Below, piece after piece: positions 33,624 through 43,234 of a stretch of 64,000 nucleotides of DNA. Numbering within the stretch: position 1 is the first letter of the stretch; each line of letters begins with the position of its first letter. The stretch comes from Croceimicrobium sp965656185 (GTDB lineage: Bacteria > Bacteroidota > Bacteroidia > Flavobacteriales > Schleiferiaceae), in the NCBI GenBank assembly GCA_965656185.1, contig CBFHJH010000002.1:318705-382704 (forward strand), given 5' to 3'. Made by a program: the position numbers and the translations under genes. Under the pieces are notes generated by a model. That model was given only the letters and a program-made list of their open reading frames with translations. It searched no databases and was not told where the DNA came from.

Positions 33624-36446
33624 TTATCTTTTTAACTCCTTGGCTAAGAAGGGAGCGGTAAAGCCTTTGTTTTTTTGCACCATTTCCTCCGGTGTTCCTT
33701 CAAAAATGATCTTTCCTCCCTTCGCTCCGCCTTCTGGGCCAATGTCGATCAAATGATCGGCCAGTTTGATCACATCCATATTATGCTCGATGATCAATAC
33801 AGTGTTACCACGGTCCACTAATTTATCCAAAACTTCCATTAATACCCTCACGTCTTCGAAATGCAGGCCGGTAGTCGGTTCGTCTAGGATATATAAGGTT
33901 TTTCCGGTATCACGCTTACTTAACTCGGTGGCCAGTTTAACTCTTTGGGCCTCGCCACCCGATAGAGTCGTGCTTTGTTGGCCTAAAGTAATATAACCCA
34001 AACCTACGTCTTGTAAGGTTTTCAGCTTTTGATAGATCTTGGGGATGCTTTCGAAAAAGCTTACCGCGTGGTTTATACTCATGTCGAGCACATCAGCGAT
34101 CGATTTACCTTTGTAGCGCACTTCGAGGGTCTCGCGATTAAAGCGTTTCCCTTGGCAGGTTTCGCAATCTACATATACATCGGGTAAGAAATTCATTTCG
34201 ATCACTCGGATTCCCGCTCCTTCGCAGGTTTCGCAGCGACCGCCCTTAACGTTAAAACTAAACCGTCCCGGTTTATAACCTCGCACCTTGGCTTCCGGTA
34301 GGTTGGCGAAGAGATCCCGAATGGAGCTCAGTACGCCGGTATAAGTGGCTGGATTGGAACGGGGGGTACGCCCGATCGGGCTTTGGTCGATATCGATCAC
34401 CTTATCGATCGCATCCAAACCTTTGAGACTAGTATAGGCCAGCGGCTCTTTAACCGATTGGTAGAAATGTTTGCTTATCGCCGGATAGAGCGTTTCGTTG
34501 ATCAGGGTAGATTTACCGGAGCCGGAAACTCCCGTTACGACTACCATTTGTCCTAAAGGCAATTTGAGATTCACCTTTTTCAAATTGTTGCCGGTCGCTC
34601 CTTTGAGCTCGATCGACTTGCCATTTCCCGGGCGACGCACCGCGGGCACCTTGATCTCCAGGCTTCCATTGAGGTATTGCGCGGTAGTACTATTGCTCTT
34701 CTGGATTGCGTCTAAATCACCTTGCGCCACGATCTCGCCCCCGTGCCGGCCCGCACCTGGACCAATGTCGAGAATGAAATCGGCTTCCTCGATCATATCC
34801 CGGTCGTGCTCTACCACAATAACCGAATTGCCAAGGTCCCGCAGCTCCTTGAGTGATTTGATCAGCTTTTCATTATCGCGCTGGTGCAAACCAATGCTGG
34901 GTTCATCTAAGATGTACAGCACGTTTACCAATTGCGAGCCAATTTGAGTGGCCAGACGGATGCGTTGGGCTTCACCGCCCGAAAGGGACTTGGCCGGCCG
35001 ATTAAGACTGAGGTAATTGAGGCCCACATTGAGCAAGAAGCCCGCCCTTACCCGAAGCTCCTTAAGGATCTCGGCACCGATGCGTTTTTGTTGCTCATCC
35101 ATTTTAGACTCGGCTTGCTCCAGCCATTCGGCTAGGGCTTCGATGTCGTAAGAGGCTAGGTCAGAAATACTCTCGCTGCCGATCTTAAAGTGTCGTGATT
35201 CCTTACGCAGGCGATCCCCTTCGCAAGCCGGACAAGTCACCTGATTCATATAAGCCTCGGCCCAACGTTTTATGCTGCGACTTTTGGTTTCTTCACTCTG
35301 ACTCTTTAAGAAATTGACCACCCCTTCGAATTTTAAAGAGTATTTCCGCGTGATGCCCAAGGTTTTATTGGGAACTTCAAAAACCTCGTCCGCTCCGTAA
35401 AGTATAGTGTTTAATCCTTCTTTGGATATGTCTTTTATCGGGGTACTCAGCTTAAAGCCATAACGATCGCCAATGATCTCGATCTGATTGAAGATCCAAT
35501 TGGCTTTAAAATCTCCTAAGGGAGATATCCCACCGTTGCGGATGCTTTTTTTAGGATCGGGAATGATTTTAGCTAGATCCACTTCCTGCACCGTACCCAG
35601 GCCATTACACTTCGGACAAGCCCCTTTTGGACTATTAAAAGAGAAGGTGTTGGGTTCGGGCTCGGGATAAGCTATACCGGTAGTAGGACACATCAGGTTT
35701 CGGCTGAAGTACTGCGGTTTCTCCCCTTCAAAAGGCTGCACCATCAAAATACCTTTGCCCTGTGATAAGGCGGTTTGAATCGATTCTGCTAATCGCTTTT
35801 CGTCTTTGCCATCAATGCGCATTCGATCGATCACCACTTCGATATCATGCGTTTTATAGCGATCTACCCGCATGCCATGGCTAATATCTTTGATCTCACC
35901 ATCCACCCTTACTTTTAAGAAACCTTGTTTGGCTACCGAGGCAAATAGTTCGCGGTAATGACCTTTGCGGGAGCGAATGAGAGGAGCGAGAATGTAAACC
36001 CGCTCATCTTGATAACGCTCCAAGATCAAATTCTTGATCTGATCGGTGGTGTAAGAGATCATCTTCTCACCGGTTTCATACGAGAAGGCGGTAGAAGCTC
36101 TGGCGTATAACAAACGCAGGAAGTCATAGATCTCCGTTACGGTGCCCACCGTAGAGCGTGGATTCTTACTGGTGGTCTTCTGCTCAATGGAAATCACCGG
36201 ACTCAAGCCATTGATCTTATCCACATCGGGTCGCTCCATATTGCCTAAAAACTGCCGGGCGTAAGCGGAAAAGGTCTCGATATAGCGCCTCTGTCCTTCG
36301 GCATAAATGGTGTCGAAGGCCAGACTAGATTTACCACTGCCGCTGAGCCCGGTAATTACTACCAACTCATCGCGCGGGATTTCCAGATCGAGGTCTTTAA
36401 GATTGTGTACCCGTGCACCGAGTACTTCGATTTTGTCCGATTCCAA
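33624..36446 (-). CDS. uvrA: Excinuclease ABC subunit A
   Basis: UvrA scans DNA for bulky lesions and loads UvrB in nucleotide excision repair. The 940 residues contain two ABC ATPase units: Walker A TGLSGSGKSSLAFDT (about 32-46) and TGVSGSGKSTLINET (about 640-654), signatures LSGGEAQRIRLA and LSGGEAQRVKLA, and the C-terminal zinc module (CETCEGAG and CETCQGKR, about 735-765). A further CPKCNGLG / CPACEGDR pair marks the insertion domain. No ATG fits the conserved N terminus. The start is TTG at 36446 (leader residues ESDKIEVLGARVHNLK), preceded by a TATTTTTG promoter box at 36476-36469. The product is slightly extended compared with a strict ATG-only annotation. The LOG gene follows in the same unit. 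Confidence 0.97.
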   Translation of the reverse strand: MESDKIEVLGARVHNLKDLDLEIPRDELVVITGLSGSGKSSLAFDTIYAEGQRRYIETFSAYARQFLGNMERPDVDKINGLSPVISIEQKTTSKNPRSTVGTVTEIYDFLRLLYARASTAFSYETGEKMISYTTDQIKNLILERYQDERVYILAPLIRSRKGHYRELFASVAKQGFLKVRVDGEIKDISHGMRVDRYKTHDIEVVIDRMRIDGKDEKRLAESIQTALSQGKGILMVQPFEGEKPQYFSRNLMCPTTGIAYPEPEPNTFSFNSPKGACPKCNGLGTVQEVDLAKIIPDPKKSIRNGGISPLGDFKANWIFNQIEIIGDRYGFKLSTPIKDISKEGLNTILYGADEVFEVPNKTLGITRKYSLKFEGVVNFLKSQSEETKSRSIKRWAEAYMNQVTCPACEGDRLRKESRHFKIGSESISDLASYDIEALAEWLEQAESKMDEQQKRIGAEILKELRVRAGFLLNVGLNYLSLNRPAKSLSGGEAQRIRLATQIGSQLVNVLYILDEPSIGLHQRDNEKLIKSLKELRDLGNSVIVVEHDRDMIEEADFILDIGPGAGRHGGEIVAQGDLDAIQKSNSTTAQYLNGSLEIKVPAVRRPGNGKSIELKGATGNNLKKVNLKLPLGQMVVVTGVSGSGKSTLINETLYPAISKHFYQSVKEPLAYTSLKGLDAIDKVIDIDQSPIGRTPRSNPATYTGVLSSIRDLFANLPEAKVRGYKPGRFSFNVKGGRCETCEGAGIRVIEMNFLPDVYVDCETCQGKRFNRETLEVRYKGKSIADVLDMSINHAVSFFESIPKIYQKLKTLQDVGLGYITLGQQSTTLSGGEAQRVKLATELSKRDTGKTLYILDEPTTGLHFEDVRVLMEVLDKLVDRGNTVLIIEHNMDVIKLADHLIDIGPEGGAKGGKIIFEGTPEEMVQKNKGFTAPFLAKELKR

Positions 36447-36468
36447 AGGAGAATTTTTAAAATAGAGG

Positions 36469-36476
36469 CAAAAATA
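36469..36476 (-). promoter_or_regulatory. -7 box of the uvrA promoter
   Basis: The minus strand reads TATTTTTGCC, matching TAnnTTTG with the common trailing C. Transcription would begin near 36463, leaving about 17 nt before the TTG start at 36446. No clear -33 TTG was found. Confidence 0.5.
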
Positions 36477-36604
36477 TCGTCTTTTTAACCATTTCGCACC
36501 CTAAATGGTTTTAAATCATCGTTCACCTTATATTGTGGATTACTTGTGTCAATCACTATGAACTCAGGCCTTAAAGGGCTTACCTTAGCGAATTATTGCG
36601 TTTT

Positions 36605-39556
36605 ATGAAAAGTATTTGGATCAAGCTTTGTTTATTCTTAGTGTCTGGAGCCCTTTTTGGTCAGAACTCGGTGATCTACCAAGCCGATTCTGCTTGGGTA
36701 GCTCAGAAGATGTCAAGCATGACGATGGATGAGAAATTGGGGCAATTATTTATGGTGGCTGCCTATTCCAATAAGGGCGAGGCGCATCAGAATGAGATCC
36801 TAAAATTGATCCAAGAGGAGCATATCGGCTCCCTGATCTTTTTTCAGGGGACCCCCGAAAAACAAGCTCGACTTACCAATCTTTACCAATCGCGTTCTAA
36901 GACGCCTTTAATGATCGCCATGGATGCCGAATGGGGCTTGGCCATGCGATTGGACGAAAGCTTCAAATTTCCCTGGCCTATCACGGTTGGTGCCATTCAA
37001 GACAGTACTTGGGCTTATGAATACGGTAAGGCCATGGCCCAACATTGCCGGGCATTAGGCGTACATATAAATTTTGCCCCGGTGGTGGATATCAATACTA
37101 ATCCGCAAAACCCGATAATTGGGGCTCGTTCCTTTGGCGAGGACCCCGCCAAGGTGACTGCAATGGCCCGTGCTTTCATGCAAGGCCTACAGTCGGAACA
37201 TATTTTGGCCTGTGCCAAGCATTTTCCGGGCCACGGCGATACCGACAGCGATTCGCATAAAACCCTTCCTACGGTGAGTCATGATCGGGATCGACTCGAA
37301 TCGGTAGAGCTTTATCCCTACCGGGCCTTGAGTAAAAGCGGTTTGGGTGGCGTAATGGTGGCTCACTTAAATGTACCGGCCTTAGACGCTAGTGGTAAAC
37401 CCAGCTCCCTCAGTAAGCCAACCATAGCCTTGCTCGAGGAGGAACTGGGTTTTGATGGTTTGAAATTTACTGATGCCCTTAATATGCAAGGGGTAGCCAA
37501 AGATTATGCCCCGGCTATGGTAGATTTGGAGGCCATTAAGGCCGGCAATGATGTTATGGTCTTTTCGCAAAATGTAAAATTGGCCAAAGCCAAGATCAAG
37601 GAGGCTTTATTAGAAGGGGAGCTGGATACGGCCCAAATTGAGCGCAGCGTAGCAAAGATCCTCAGTGCGAAGCATTGGATGGGATTATCCGAAAAGAAAT
37701 ATATAGAGCCCAGCACCTTGGCCAGCCAATTGATGCGAGAGGAAGACCGCGTATTGAACCGGGATCTATTCAAGCAGGCCACTACTTTATTGATCAACCA
37801 CAATAAGACCTTACCTATTAAAAAATTAGCGGGTAGCAAGGTGGCTTGCGTTACGGCCGGAACGGAAGTAGGGAGTCAGTTTGCCGCTACTTTGAAGAAA
37901 TACACTCAGGTAGATCATTTTGCCTACAGCACGAGCCGGGAGGAACAGATCATTGCTTCCCTGGCCGATTACGATTATGTGATCTTAGGAATTTATACCT
38001 CCAACCAGAATCCTTGGAAGTCCTATAAGGTCGACCGCAGTATTAAGCGTTTCAGCAAAAGGGTAGCCCTACAAAATAAGCTGGTCATGACCCTTTTTGC
38101 CAATCCTTATTCTTTACTTGATTTTCCGGAAGCTCGTCAAGCTGAAGCCCTTATGGTGGCTTACCAAAATCATCCTGACGCCGAAAGTGTGGCGGCCCAG
38201 ATCATCTTTGGGGCATTGGGGGCAGAAGGGCGCTTGCCGGTTAGCGCCGGAGACCCCTTTGAAGTAGGCTTCGGTCTTAATACTCAAGCGATCGGTCGTT
38301 TGGGATATCATTATCCAGGAGCGGTGGGTTTAGACCCCAAAGTATTGGAAGGCATCGATCGTCTGGTAGATGAAGCCATAAGTAATAAAGCTACCCCGGG
38401 TGCGCAAGTTTTGGTGGCACGCAAAGGCCAGGTGGTCTACCACAAAGATTTCGGTCATACCGATTACAGCAAGCGTGAAGCAGTGGGCTCCCATCATATT
38501 TATGACCTGGCCAGTATTACTAAGATCGCGGTGAGTGTACCTCTTTTGATGAAGCTGGTGGAAGAGGGAAAAATCAATCTTGATAAGACCTTGGGTCATT
38601 ATCTACCTGAAGTGCGTGGCAGCAATAAAGAAGATCTGGTCTTGCGCGAGATCTTGGCTCATCAAGCGCGCTTAAAGCCTTGGATTCCCTTTTATTTGGA
38701 AACCTTGGATAAGGGTGCCTATAAAGAAGGATTTTACAATAAGCACCGCGACTTCAACTATCCCAATGTGGTGAGCGAAGGTCTCTACAGTCAGCGCTAC
38801 ATGAAAGACACCATTTTCAAACGGATCTTAGAATCGGATTTGCGACCCCGTAAGGAATATAAATACAGCGATATTGGCTATTACCTTTTTATGGAACTGA
38901 TCGAGAAAATGGAGGGGAAATCCATCGATGTCTTGATCCACGAATACCTCTATAAGCCAATGGGGGCCAATACCATGGTTTATCATCCAATGGAAGTCTT
39001 TCCGATCGATGCCATTGTGCCTACCGAAGACGATAAAGTCTTTCGTCGCAGTTTATTACAAGGTTATGTGCACGACCAGGGGGCCGCATTACTGGGAGGT
39101 GTTGCTGGCCACGCCGGCCTTTTCGGATCGGCCAACGATCTGGCCAAGCTCATGCAGATGTATATGCAAAAAGGGGAGTATGCCGGAATCCGCTATTTTG
39201 ACTCGGTTACTGTCAATGAGTTCATAAGATGTCAGTATTGTCAGCAAGAAAATCGTCGTGGTATCGGTTTTGATAAACCTCAATTAGAAGGTCCTGGTCC
39301 CACATGCGGCTGTGTATCCGATAAAAGTTTTGGTCACAGTGGTTTTACCGGAACTTTGGCTTGGGCCGATCCCGAAGAAGAGATCGTATATATCTTTCTC
39401 TCCAATCGGGTGCACCCCGACGCGAACAACCGTAAACTTTTAAGCTTATCTACAAGAACCAAAATTCAAGAAGTAATCTATGACGCGATCATTACAGACT
39501 CTCCTGAGCTTGGGCTTCTGGGCTATGATGCTTCCAGCGCAAGCCCAAGAAACTAA
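36605..39556 (+). CDS. GH3 beta-N-acetylhexosaminidase-like / serine hydrolase fusion protein
   Basis: With the ATG at 36605 the protein has 983 residues and a signal peptide (MKSIWIKLCLFLVSGALFGQ). Residues about 30-370 form a glycoside hydrolase family 3 domain with the NagZ-type catalytic loop KHFPGHGDTDSDSHKTLP (about 204-221; His-Asp dyad), followed by a GH3 C-terminal-like domain (to about 560). Residues about 590-960 are a class-C beta-lactamase-like serine hydrolase with S637-x-x-K640 (SITK), a YSD motif (about 758) and HSGFTG near 915. The two-enzyme fusion is common in Bacteroidota and suggests peptidoglycan or glycopeptide turnover outside the cytoplasm. The frame could begin at a TTG three codons earlier, but ATG is preferred. 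The next gene begins 77 bp before its stop. Confidence 0.88.
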   Translation: MKSIWIKLCLFLVSGALFGQNSVIYQADSAWVAQKMSSMTMDEKLGQLFMVAAYSNKGEAHQNEILKLIQEEHIGSLIFFQGTPEKQARLTNLYQSRSKTPLMIAMDAEWGLAMRLDESFKFPWPITVGAIQDSTWAYEYGKAMAQHCRALGVHINFAPVVDINTNPQNPIIGARSFGEDPAKVTAMARAFMQGLQSEHILACAKHFPGHGDTDSDSHKTLPTVSHDRDRLESVELYPYRALSKSGLGGVMVAHLNVPALDASGKPSSLSKPTIALLEEELGFDGLKFTDALNMQGVAKDYAPAMVDLEAIKAGNDVMVFSQNVKLAKAKIKEALLEGELDTAQIERSVAKILSAKHWMGLSEKKYIEPSTLASQLMREEDRVLNRDLFKQATTLLINHNKTLPIKKLAGSKVACVTAGTEVGSQFAATLKKYTQVDHFAYSTSREEQIIASLADYDYVILGIYTSNQNPWKSYKVDRSIKRFSKRVALQNKLVMTLFANPYSLLDFPEARQAEALMVAYQNHPDAESVAAQIIFGALGAEGRLPVSAGDPFEVGFGLNTQAIGRLGYHYPGAVGLDPKVLEGIDRLVDEAISNKATPGAQVLVARKGQVVYHKDFGHTDYSKREAVGSHHIYDLASITKIAVSVPLLMKLVEEGKINLDKTLGHYLPEVRGSNKEDLVLREILAHQARLKPWIPFYLETLDKGAYKEGFYNKHRDFNYPNVVSEGLYSQRYMKDTIFKRILESDLRPRKEYKYSDIGYYLFMELIEKMEGKSIDVLIHEYLYKPMGANTMVYHPMEVFPIDAIVPTEDDKVFRRSLLQGYVHDQGAALLGGVAGHAGLFGSANDLAKLMQMYMQKGEYAGIRYFDSVTVNEFIRCQYCQQENRRGIGFDKPQLEGPGPTCGCVSDKSFGHSGFTGTLAWADPEEEIVYIFLSNRVHPDANNRKLLSLSTRTKIQEVIYDAIITDSPELGLLGYDASSASPRN

Positions 39557-40160
39557 AGAGCAAGAAAATTTCCAAGACACCACCATTGTTAAGTATTGGC
39601 CCAACGGGGTACCCAAGAGTATTAGTGAGTATAATGCTGCGGGGCAATTGGATGGGGTTCACTTCAAATACCGTCAGGTAGGGAGTATTACCAAAATGGA
39701 ATATTACCGCGACGGAGTTTTGCACGGTAAGTTCATTAAAGTGAGTAATCGCGGTAAGATCCGGGAAGAAGGCGAGTACAAAATGGGTAAGCTGGAAGGC
39801 AGTCACACCAAGTATTACGACAATGGGAAGAAGCAAGAAATGGCTACCTACCGCGATGGCTTAAAGGAAGGGAAAGCAATTTGGTACTATACCAATGGTA
39901 ATATGAGTACCCTCCTTACTTATGAGGCCAATAATTTGGAGGGTGAGGCCAAGTCTTTCCATAAGAATGGTGCCGTTAAATCGATTTACGCCTACGAAGA
40001 CAATCAGCGTGAGGGCGTATATCGGGAGTTTCACGAAAATGGGAAGATCGCTCTGGAAGGCGAGTATAAAAAAGACCAAAAGGACGGTACTTGGACCTAT
40101 TACGACGAGGCCGGACAAGAGAGCAAAGTAGAAAAGTACCGTAAAGGAGAATTACGCTAA
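39480..40160 (+). CDS. YwqK / MORN-repeat-like secreted protein
   Basis: The 226-residue protein has a signal peptide (MTRSLQTLLSLGFWAMMLPAQAQ). It then carries about seven repeats of roughly 23 residues in the pattern xYxNGxxxxxxxYxxGxLxGxxxxY (YYRDGVLHGKF, YYDNGKKQEMATYRDGLKEG, FHENGKIALEGEYKKDQ), typical of the YwqK/MORN_2 family. The common label toxin-antitoxin system YwqK family antitoxin is weakly founded; nothing here suggests a toxin partner. Such repeats form extended beta sheets that bind lipids or proteins. The start overlaps the 3' end of the GH3 fusion gene by 77 bp, giving a coupled pair, and bshA follows after one base. Function is unknown. Confidence 0.8.
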   Translation: MTRSLQTLLSLGFWAMMLPAQAQETKEQENFQDTTIVKYWPNGVPKSISEYNAAGQLDGVHFKYRQVGSITKMEYYRDGVLHGKFIKVSNRGKIREEGEYKMGKLEGSHTKYYDNGKKQEMATYRDGLKEGKAIWYYTNGNMSTLLTYEANNLEGEAKSFHKNGAVKSIYAYEDNQREGVYREFHENGKIALEGEYKKDQKDGTWTYYDEAGQESKVEKYRKGELR

Positions 40161-40161
40161 A

Positions 40162-41289
40162 GTGAATATTGGAATAGTTGGATATCCCACCTACGGGGGG
40201 AGTGGAGTGGTAGCTACCGAATTAGGGATGTATCTGGCCAAGGCCGGACACAAGATTCATTTCATCTCTTATTCGCAGCCGGTGCGCCTCGATATTTTGG
40301 AACCAAATATCTATTACCATGAGGTAAATGTGCACGATTACCCCCTCTTCGAATATCAGCCTTATGAGCTGGCCCTAAGTTCGAAAATGGTAAATATCGC
40401 CCTTAAGTATAAGCTGGACGTATTGCACGTGCATTATGCTATACCACACGCTTATGCGGCTTATATGGCACGAAAGATCTTGGCCGACAAAGGTTTTAAC
40501 CTGCCGGTGGTAACCACTTTGCATGGTACCGACATAACTTTGGTAGGTCGCAACCCCAGTTATCGCGAAGCGGTAAACTTTAGCATTAACCACTCTAATG
40601 TAGTTACCACGGTTAGTGAAAGCCTTAAAAAGGACACTTTGGCCTTTTTCGATATCAATAATGAGATCGATGTGATTCCCAATTTCGTTGATCTGAAATT
40701 ATTTGATAAACTCGACCCTTGTAGGCAATCTTTTAGCAAATCGGGGGAAAAGGTGATCACCCATGTTTCCAATTTCCGCAAGGTGAAGCGCATCAATGAC
40801 GTAGTGGATGTTTTTTCTTTGGTGAACCAAAAGATTCCTTCGGTATTATTGATGTTAGGTGATGGGCCGGAGAAAGAGAAAGCGCGCCAACAGGCCCAAG
40901 ACCTCGGGGTTGCCGATAAGGTAAAGTTCTTGGGGAAAACCTCTGAGGTAGAGCGGATTCTCTGTATTTCCGATCTCTTTATTCTTCCTTCCGAAACCGA
41001 AAGCTTCGGTCTAGCTGCTTTGGAAGCTATGGCTGCCAAGGTTCCGGTCATCTCTTCCAATACCGGTGGTTTAGAAGAGGTAAACCTAGATGGTACCACG
41101 GGATATACCGCTAAAGTAGGCGATATTGCCACCATGACCACTGGAGCCCTAGACATTTTGAGCGACCCGGTACGACACCAGAAATTCAGAGAAGCGGCCT
41201 ACGCCCAAGCTCAGCGTTTCGGTATCGACCAAATCGTACCCCGTTATTTAGCTATTTACGAGAAAGCGATCGCGAAAACGCATGCCTGA
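40162..41289 (+). CDS. bshA: N-acetyl-alpha-D-glucosaminyl L-malate synthase
   Basis: BshA joins UDP-GlcNAc and L-malate in the first step of bacillithiol synthesis, the low-molecular-weight thiol of Bacillota and many Bacteroidota. The 375-residue GT4 glycosyltransferase starts MNIGIVGYPTYGGSGVVATE, the family's donor-side glycine loop. It has VTTLHGTDITLVG (about 115-127) and the retaining-GT motif LPSETESFGLAALEAMA (about 275-291) with its conserved Glu residues. The start is GTG at 40162, one base after the previous stop; the N-terminal sequence is conserved right up to it. It overlaps the next gene by 8 bp. No other bsh gene is in the window. Confidence 0.95.
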   Translation: MNIGIVGYPTYGGSGVVATELGMYLAKAGHKIHFISYSQPVRLDILEPNIYYHEVNVHDYPLFEYQPYELALSSKMVNIALKYKLDVLHVHYAIPHAYAAYMARKILADKGFNLPVVTTLHGTDITLVGRNPSYREAVNFSINHSNVVTTVSESLKKDTLAFFDINNEIDVIPNFVDLKLFDKLDPCRQSFSKSGEKVITHVSNFRKVKRINDVVDVFSLVNQKIPSVLLMLGDGPEKEKARQQAQDLGVADKVKFLGKTSEVERILCISDLFILPSETESFGLAALEAMAAKVPVISSNTGGLEEVNLDGTTGYTAKVGDIATMTTGALDILSDPVRHQKFREAAYAQAQRFGIDQIVPRYLAIYEKAIAKTHA

Positions 41290-41803
41290 TCTTATTTTTC
41301 AGAGGGTAGACCGCATTGCCTATTGGGAGAAATATCCCATTTATATCAATCGCAAAATGGCGGCGCGCATTCCTTTCGGGGAGGAAGTCACCTTAAAGCT
41401 AGCGCCTGGTCGTTATCATATTTCGATTGGGGGTCTCAGGGCGATGGATGATCAGCTGTGGCTGGATCTGGCCGACCGACGTAAGGTGATTCAAGTCGAT
41501 GCGGAATGGCGCCCCTTTGCCCAAAGGAAATGGCCTAAAAACTACCAATTGCAGCTCAAAGAAATAATGCCTATCCGCATGGCTAAGCCGGTGGAGCAGG
41601 AACAGTTACGTTTCTTATACCGACAGTCTTTGGCCCGGGTATTGGCCTTTGTGGCGGTGCTACTGCTTGCCGCTGCTTTCCTCTTTTACCTGGCCGAAAG
41701 TGAAGAAGATCCGCTGTTCTTCTGGCTGGCTTTGGTACCCATCATTTTGAGTCCATGGGTATACCACGGCTTTTTACTGGCTCATCTTAAGAATAAGATT
41801 TAG
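41282..41803 (+). CDS. Hypothetical protein with two C-terminal membrane helices
   Basis: The 173-residue protein is of unknown family. The N-terminal 110 residues look like a small cytoplasmic beta domain (YPIYINRKMAARIPFGEEVTLKLAPGRYHISIGG resembles a PEGA-like domain that displays a Gly/Arg loop); two helices follow at about 117-138 and 145-165 (LARVLAFVAVLLLAAAFLFY). The start overlaps the bshA stop by 8 bp, so it is probably translated from the same message. Its end overlaps the convergent SUI1-like gene by 4 bp. Nothing in the sequence ties it to bacillithiol metabolism. Confidence 0.75.
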   Translation: MPDLIFQRVDRIAYWEKYPIYINRKMAARIPFGEEVTLKLAPGRYHISIGGLRAMDDQLWLDLADRRKVIQVDAEWRPFAQRKWPKNYQLQLKEIMPIRMAKPVEQEQLRFLYRQSLARVLAFVAVLLLAAAFLFYLAESEEDPLFFWLALVPIILSPWVYHGFLLAHLKNKI

Positions 41804-42156
41804 CCGCCTACTCGCTTAGTTTTATACCCTTGTTTTTTGAGATAGGCCTGCACCTTTTCGCGCACTGGGCCTTGGATTATGATCTCGCCATCTTTAGCCG
41901 AGCCACCGGTAGCACAATGACTTTTAATCGCTTTTCCTAAGGCCTTTAATTCCTCATCCGAACCTTCGAAACCGCGCACGATCACCGCAGTTTTTCCGCC
42001 GCGACCCTTTTTCTCGAAATGCAGTTCGAGCATTTGCTCGGAGGGGGCTAAAGTTTCACCTTCTTCCTCATCATCAAATCCTTGGAAGCCTTGGTTTCCG
42101 GTAGAGAAAACCATCGAACCTAGATCCTCCAAGCTATTGCCTTTTTTCTTTGCCAT
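41800..42156 (-). CDS. SUI1/eIF1-like translation factor (YciH family)
   Basis: The 118-residue protein has an acidic, flexible N terminus (about 1-40) and a SUI1 domain (about 42-118). The core is LHFEKKGRGGKTAVIVRGFEG followed by LKALGKAIKSHCATGGSAKD and GEIIIQGPVREKVQAYLKKQGY; the CATGGS loop is diagnostic. Bacterial homologues of eIF1 bind the small ribosomal subunit and are thought to influence initiation fidelity, but they are not essential in Escherichia coli. The ATG shares one base with the stop of the upstream oxygenase gene (TAATG), so translation is coupled. Confidence 0.92.
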   Translation of the reverse strand: MAKKKGNSLEDLGSMVFSTGNQGFQGFDDEEEGETLAPSEQMLELHFEKKGRGGKTAVIVRGFEGSDEELKALGKAIKSHCATGGSAKDGEIIIQGPVREKVQAYLKKQGYKTKRVGG

Positions 42157-43109
42157 TATTTAAGTCCTATTTCGCGTAAGCGTTCTTCTAGATAAGCTCC
42201 TGCGCTTATATCTTCATATTGCTTTGGGTGTTGCTCATCGATACAAGTGGCTAAGCAATCGAGGGGCATTTCCGAGCGGGGGTGTAGGAAGAAAGGAATA
42301 CTAAAACGGCTTTCATGCCATTTCTCCTTCGGTGGATTTACCACCCGGTGGGTAGTAGAGCGCAATTTATTATTACTGTGGCGCTGCAACATATCGCCCA
42401 CGTTTACAATGATCTGTCCCGGAAGGGCAGTAACCGGAACCCATTCCCCCGCCTTATTAAGCACCTCTAGGCCCTCGGCCGAAGCCCCCATTAACAAGGT
42501 GATGAGGTTAATATCTTCATGCTCGGCCGCTCGCACCGCGTCCTTGGGTTCTTCGGTAATAGGTGGGTAATGGATGGGCCTTAAAATGCTGTTGCCATTG
42601 TGAATGTGAGGGTCGAAATAATTTTCATCCAAGTCTAGGTAGATCGCCAGGGCGCGGAGCATATCTCTACCGGTGGCCTCTAAAGTTTGGTAGGCCTCTT
42701 TGCCAATGCTCGTAAAGCGTGGAAGTTCGTCTACCGCTACATTGGCGGGATATTCGGAGGCAATGGGATCTTCATCTTCAACATACTGGCCAAAGTGCCA
42801 AAACTCCTTGAGGTCTCCGGTATTACGCCCTTTGGCATGCTCTTTCCCAAAGCCGGTATAGCCACGTTGGCCGGCAATACCTTCGATCTCGTACTTTTCC
42901 TTCACGGCGGTGTCCATGGCAAAAAAGGCCTGTACTTCGCGGTATAGACCCTCCACTAATTCATCGCTAAGCCGATGGTTTTTAAGCGCTACAAAGCCAA
43001 TATCTTCGTAGGCTTTGCCCAAACTACTAACAAATTGTGCTTTTCGGCTGAGATCGCCGCTGAGAAAATCAGCCAGATCTACCGATGGAATTCCAATGCT
43101 CTGAGCCAT
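42156..43109 (-). CDS. Isopenicillin N synthase-family 2OG-Fe(II) oxygenase
   Basis: The 317-residue protein has the two-part family layout: N-terminal DIOX_N-like domain (about 5-125, SIGIPSVDLADFL and GFVALKNHRLSD) and a double-stranded beta-helix (about 165-285). Iron ligands are visible as the HED of AAEHEDINLITLL (HxD) and the His of TTHRVVNPP, with the RFS of ESRFSIPFFLHP binding the cosubstrate carboxylate. Isopenicillin N synthase itself needs no 2-oxoglutarate, but the family is mostly 2OG-dependent, and nothing here indicates antibiotic synthesis. The substrate is unknown. The upstream region on the minus strand has TATCTTCG, a near match to the -7 box. It is coupled to the SUI1-like gene downstream. 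Confidence 0.88.
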   Translation of the reverse strand: MAQSIGIPSVDLADFLSGDLSRKAQFVSSLGKAYEDIGFVALKNHRLSDELVEGLYREVQAFFAMDTAVKEKYEIEGIAGQRGYTGFGKEHAKGRNTGDLKEFWHFGQYVEDEDPIASEYPANVAVDELPRFTSIGKEAYQTLEATGRDMLRALAIYLDLDENYFDPHIHNGNSILRPIHYPPITEEPKDAVRAAEHEDINLITLLMGASAEGLEVLNKAGEWVPVTALPGQIIVNVGDMLQRHSNNKLRSTTHRVVNPPKEKWHESRFSIPFFLHPRSEMPLDCLATCIDEQHPKQYEDISAGAYLEERLREIGLK

Positions 43110-43234
43110 GTTAAAATGCTTTTTGCGAAGATATCCAAAAACTGGCGCTTTGCCATACAGCTCCGATAAATAAAGGACTTTCGCTCTTTGCTCATTCGGA
43201 GAAAAAGGTATTTTTGGAAGCTCAACTAAGGTCC

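Noticed and set aside
39480..40160. Antitoxin annotation for the YwqK-like protein
   Set aside because: The protein is exported and no toxin gene adjoins it; the name is inherited from an automatic family label.
40560..41156. 198-codon minus-strand frame opposite bshA
   Set aside because: It is a shadow frame of a well-conserved glycosyltransferase gene.
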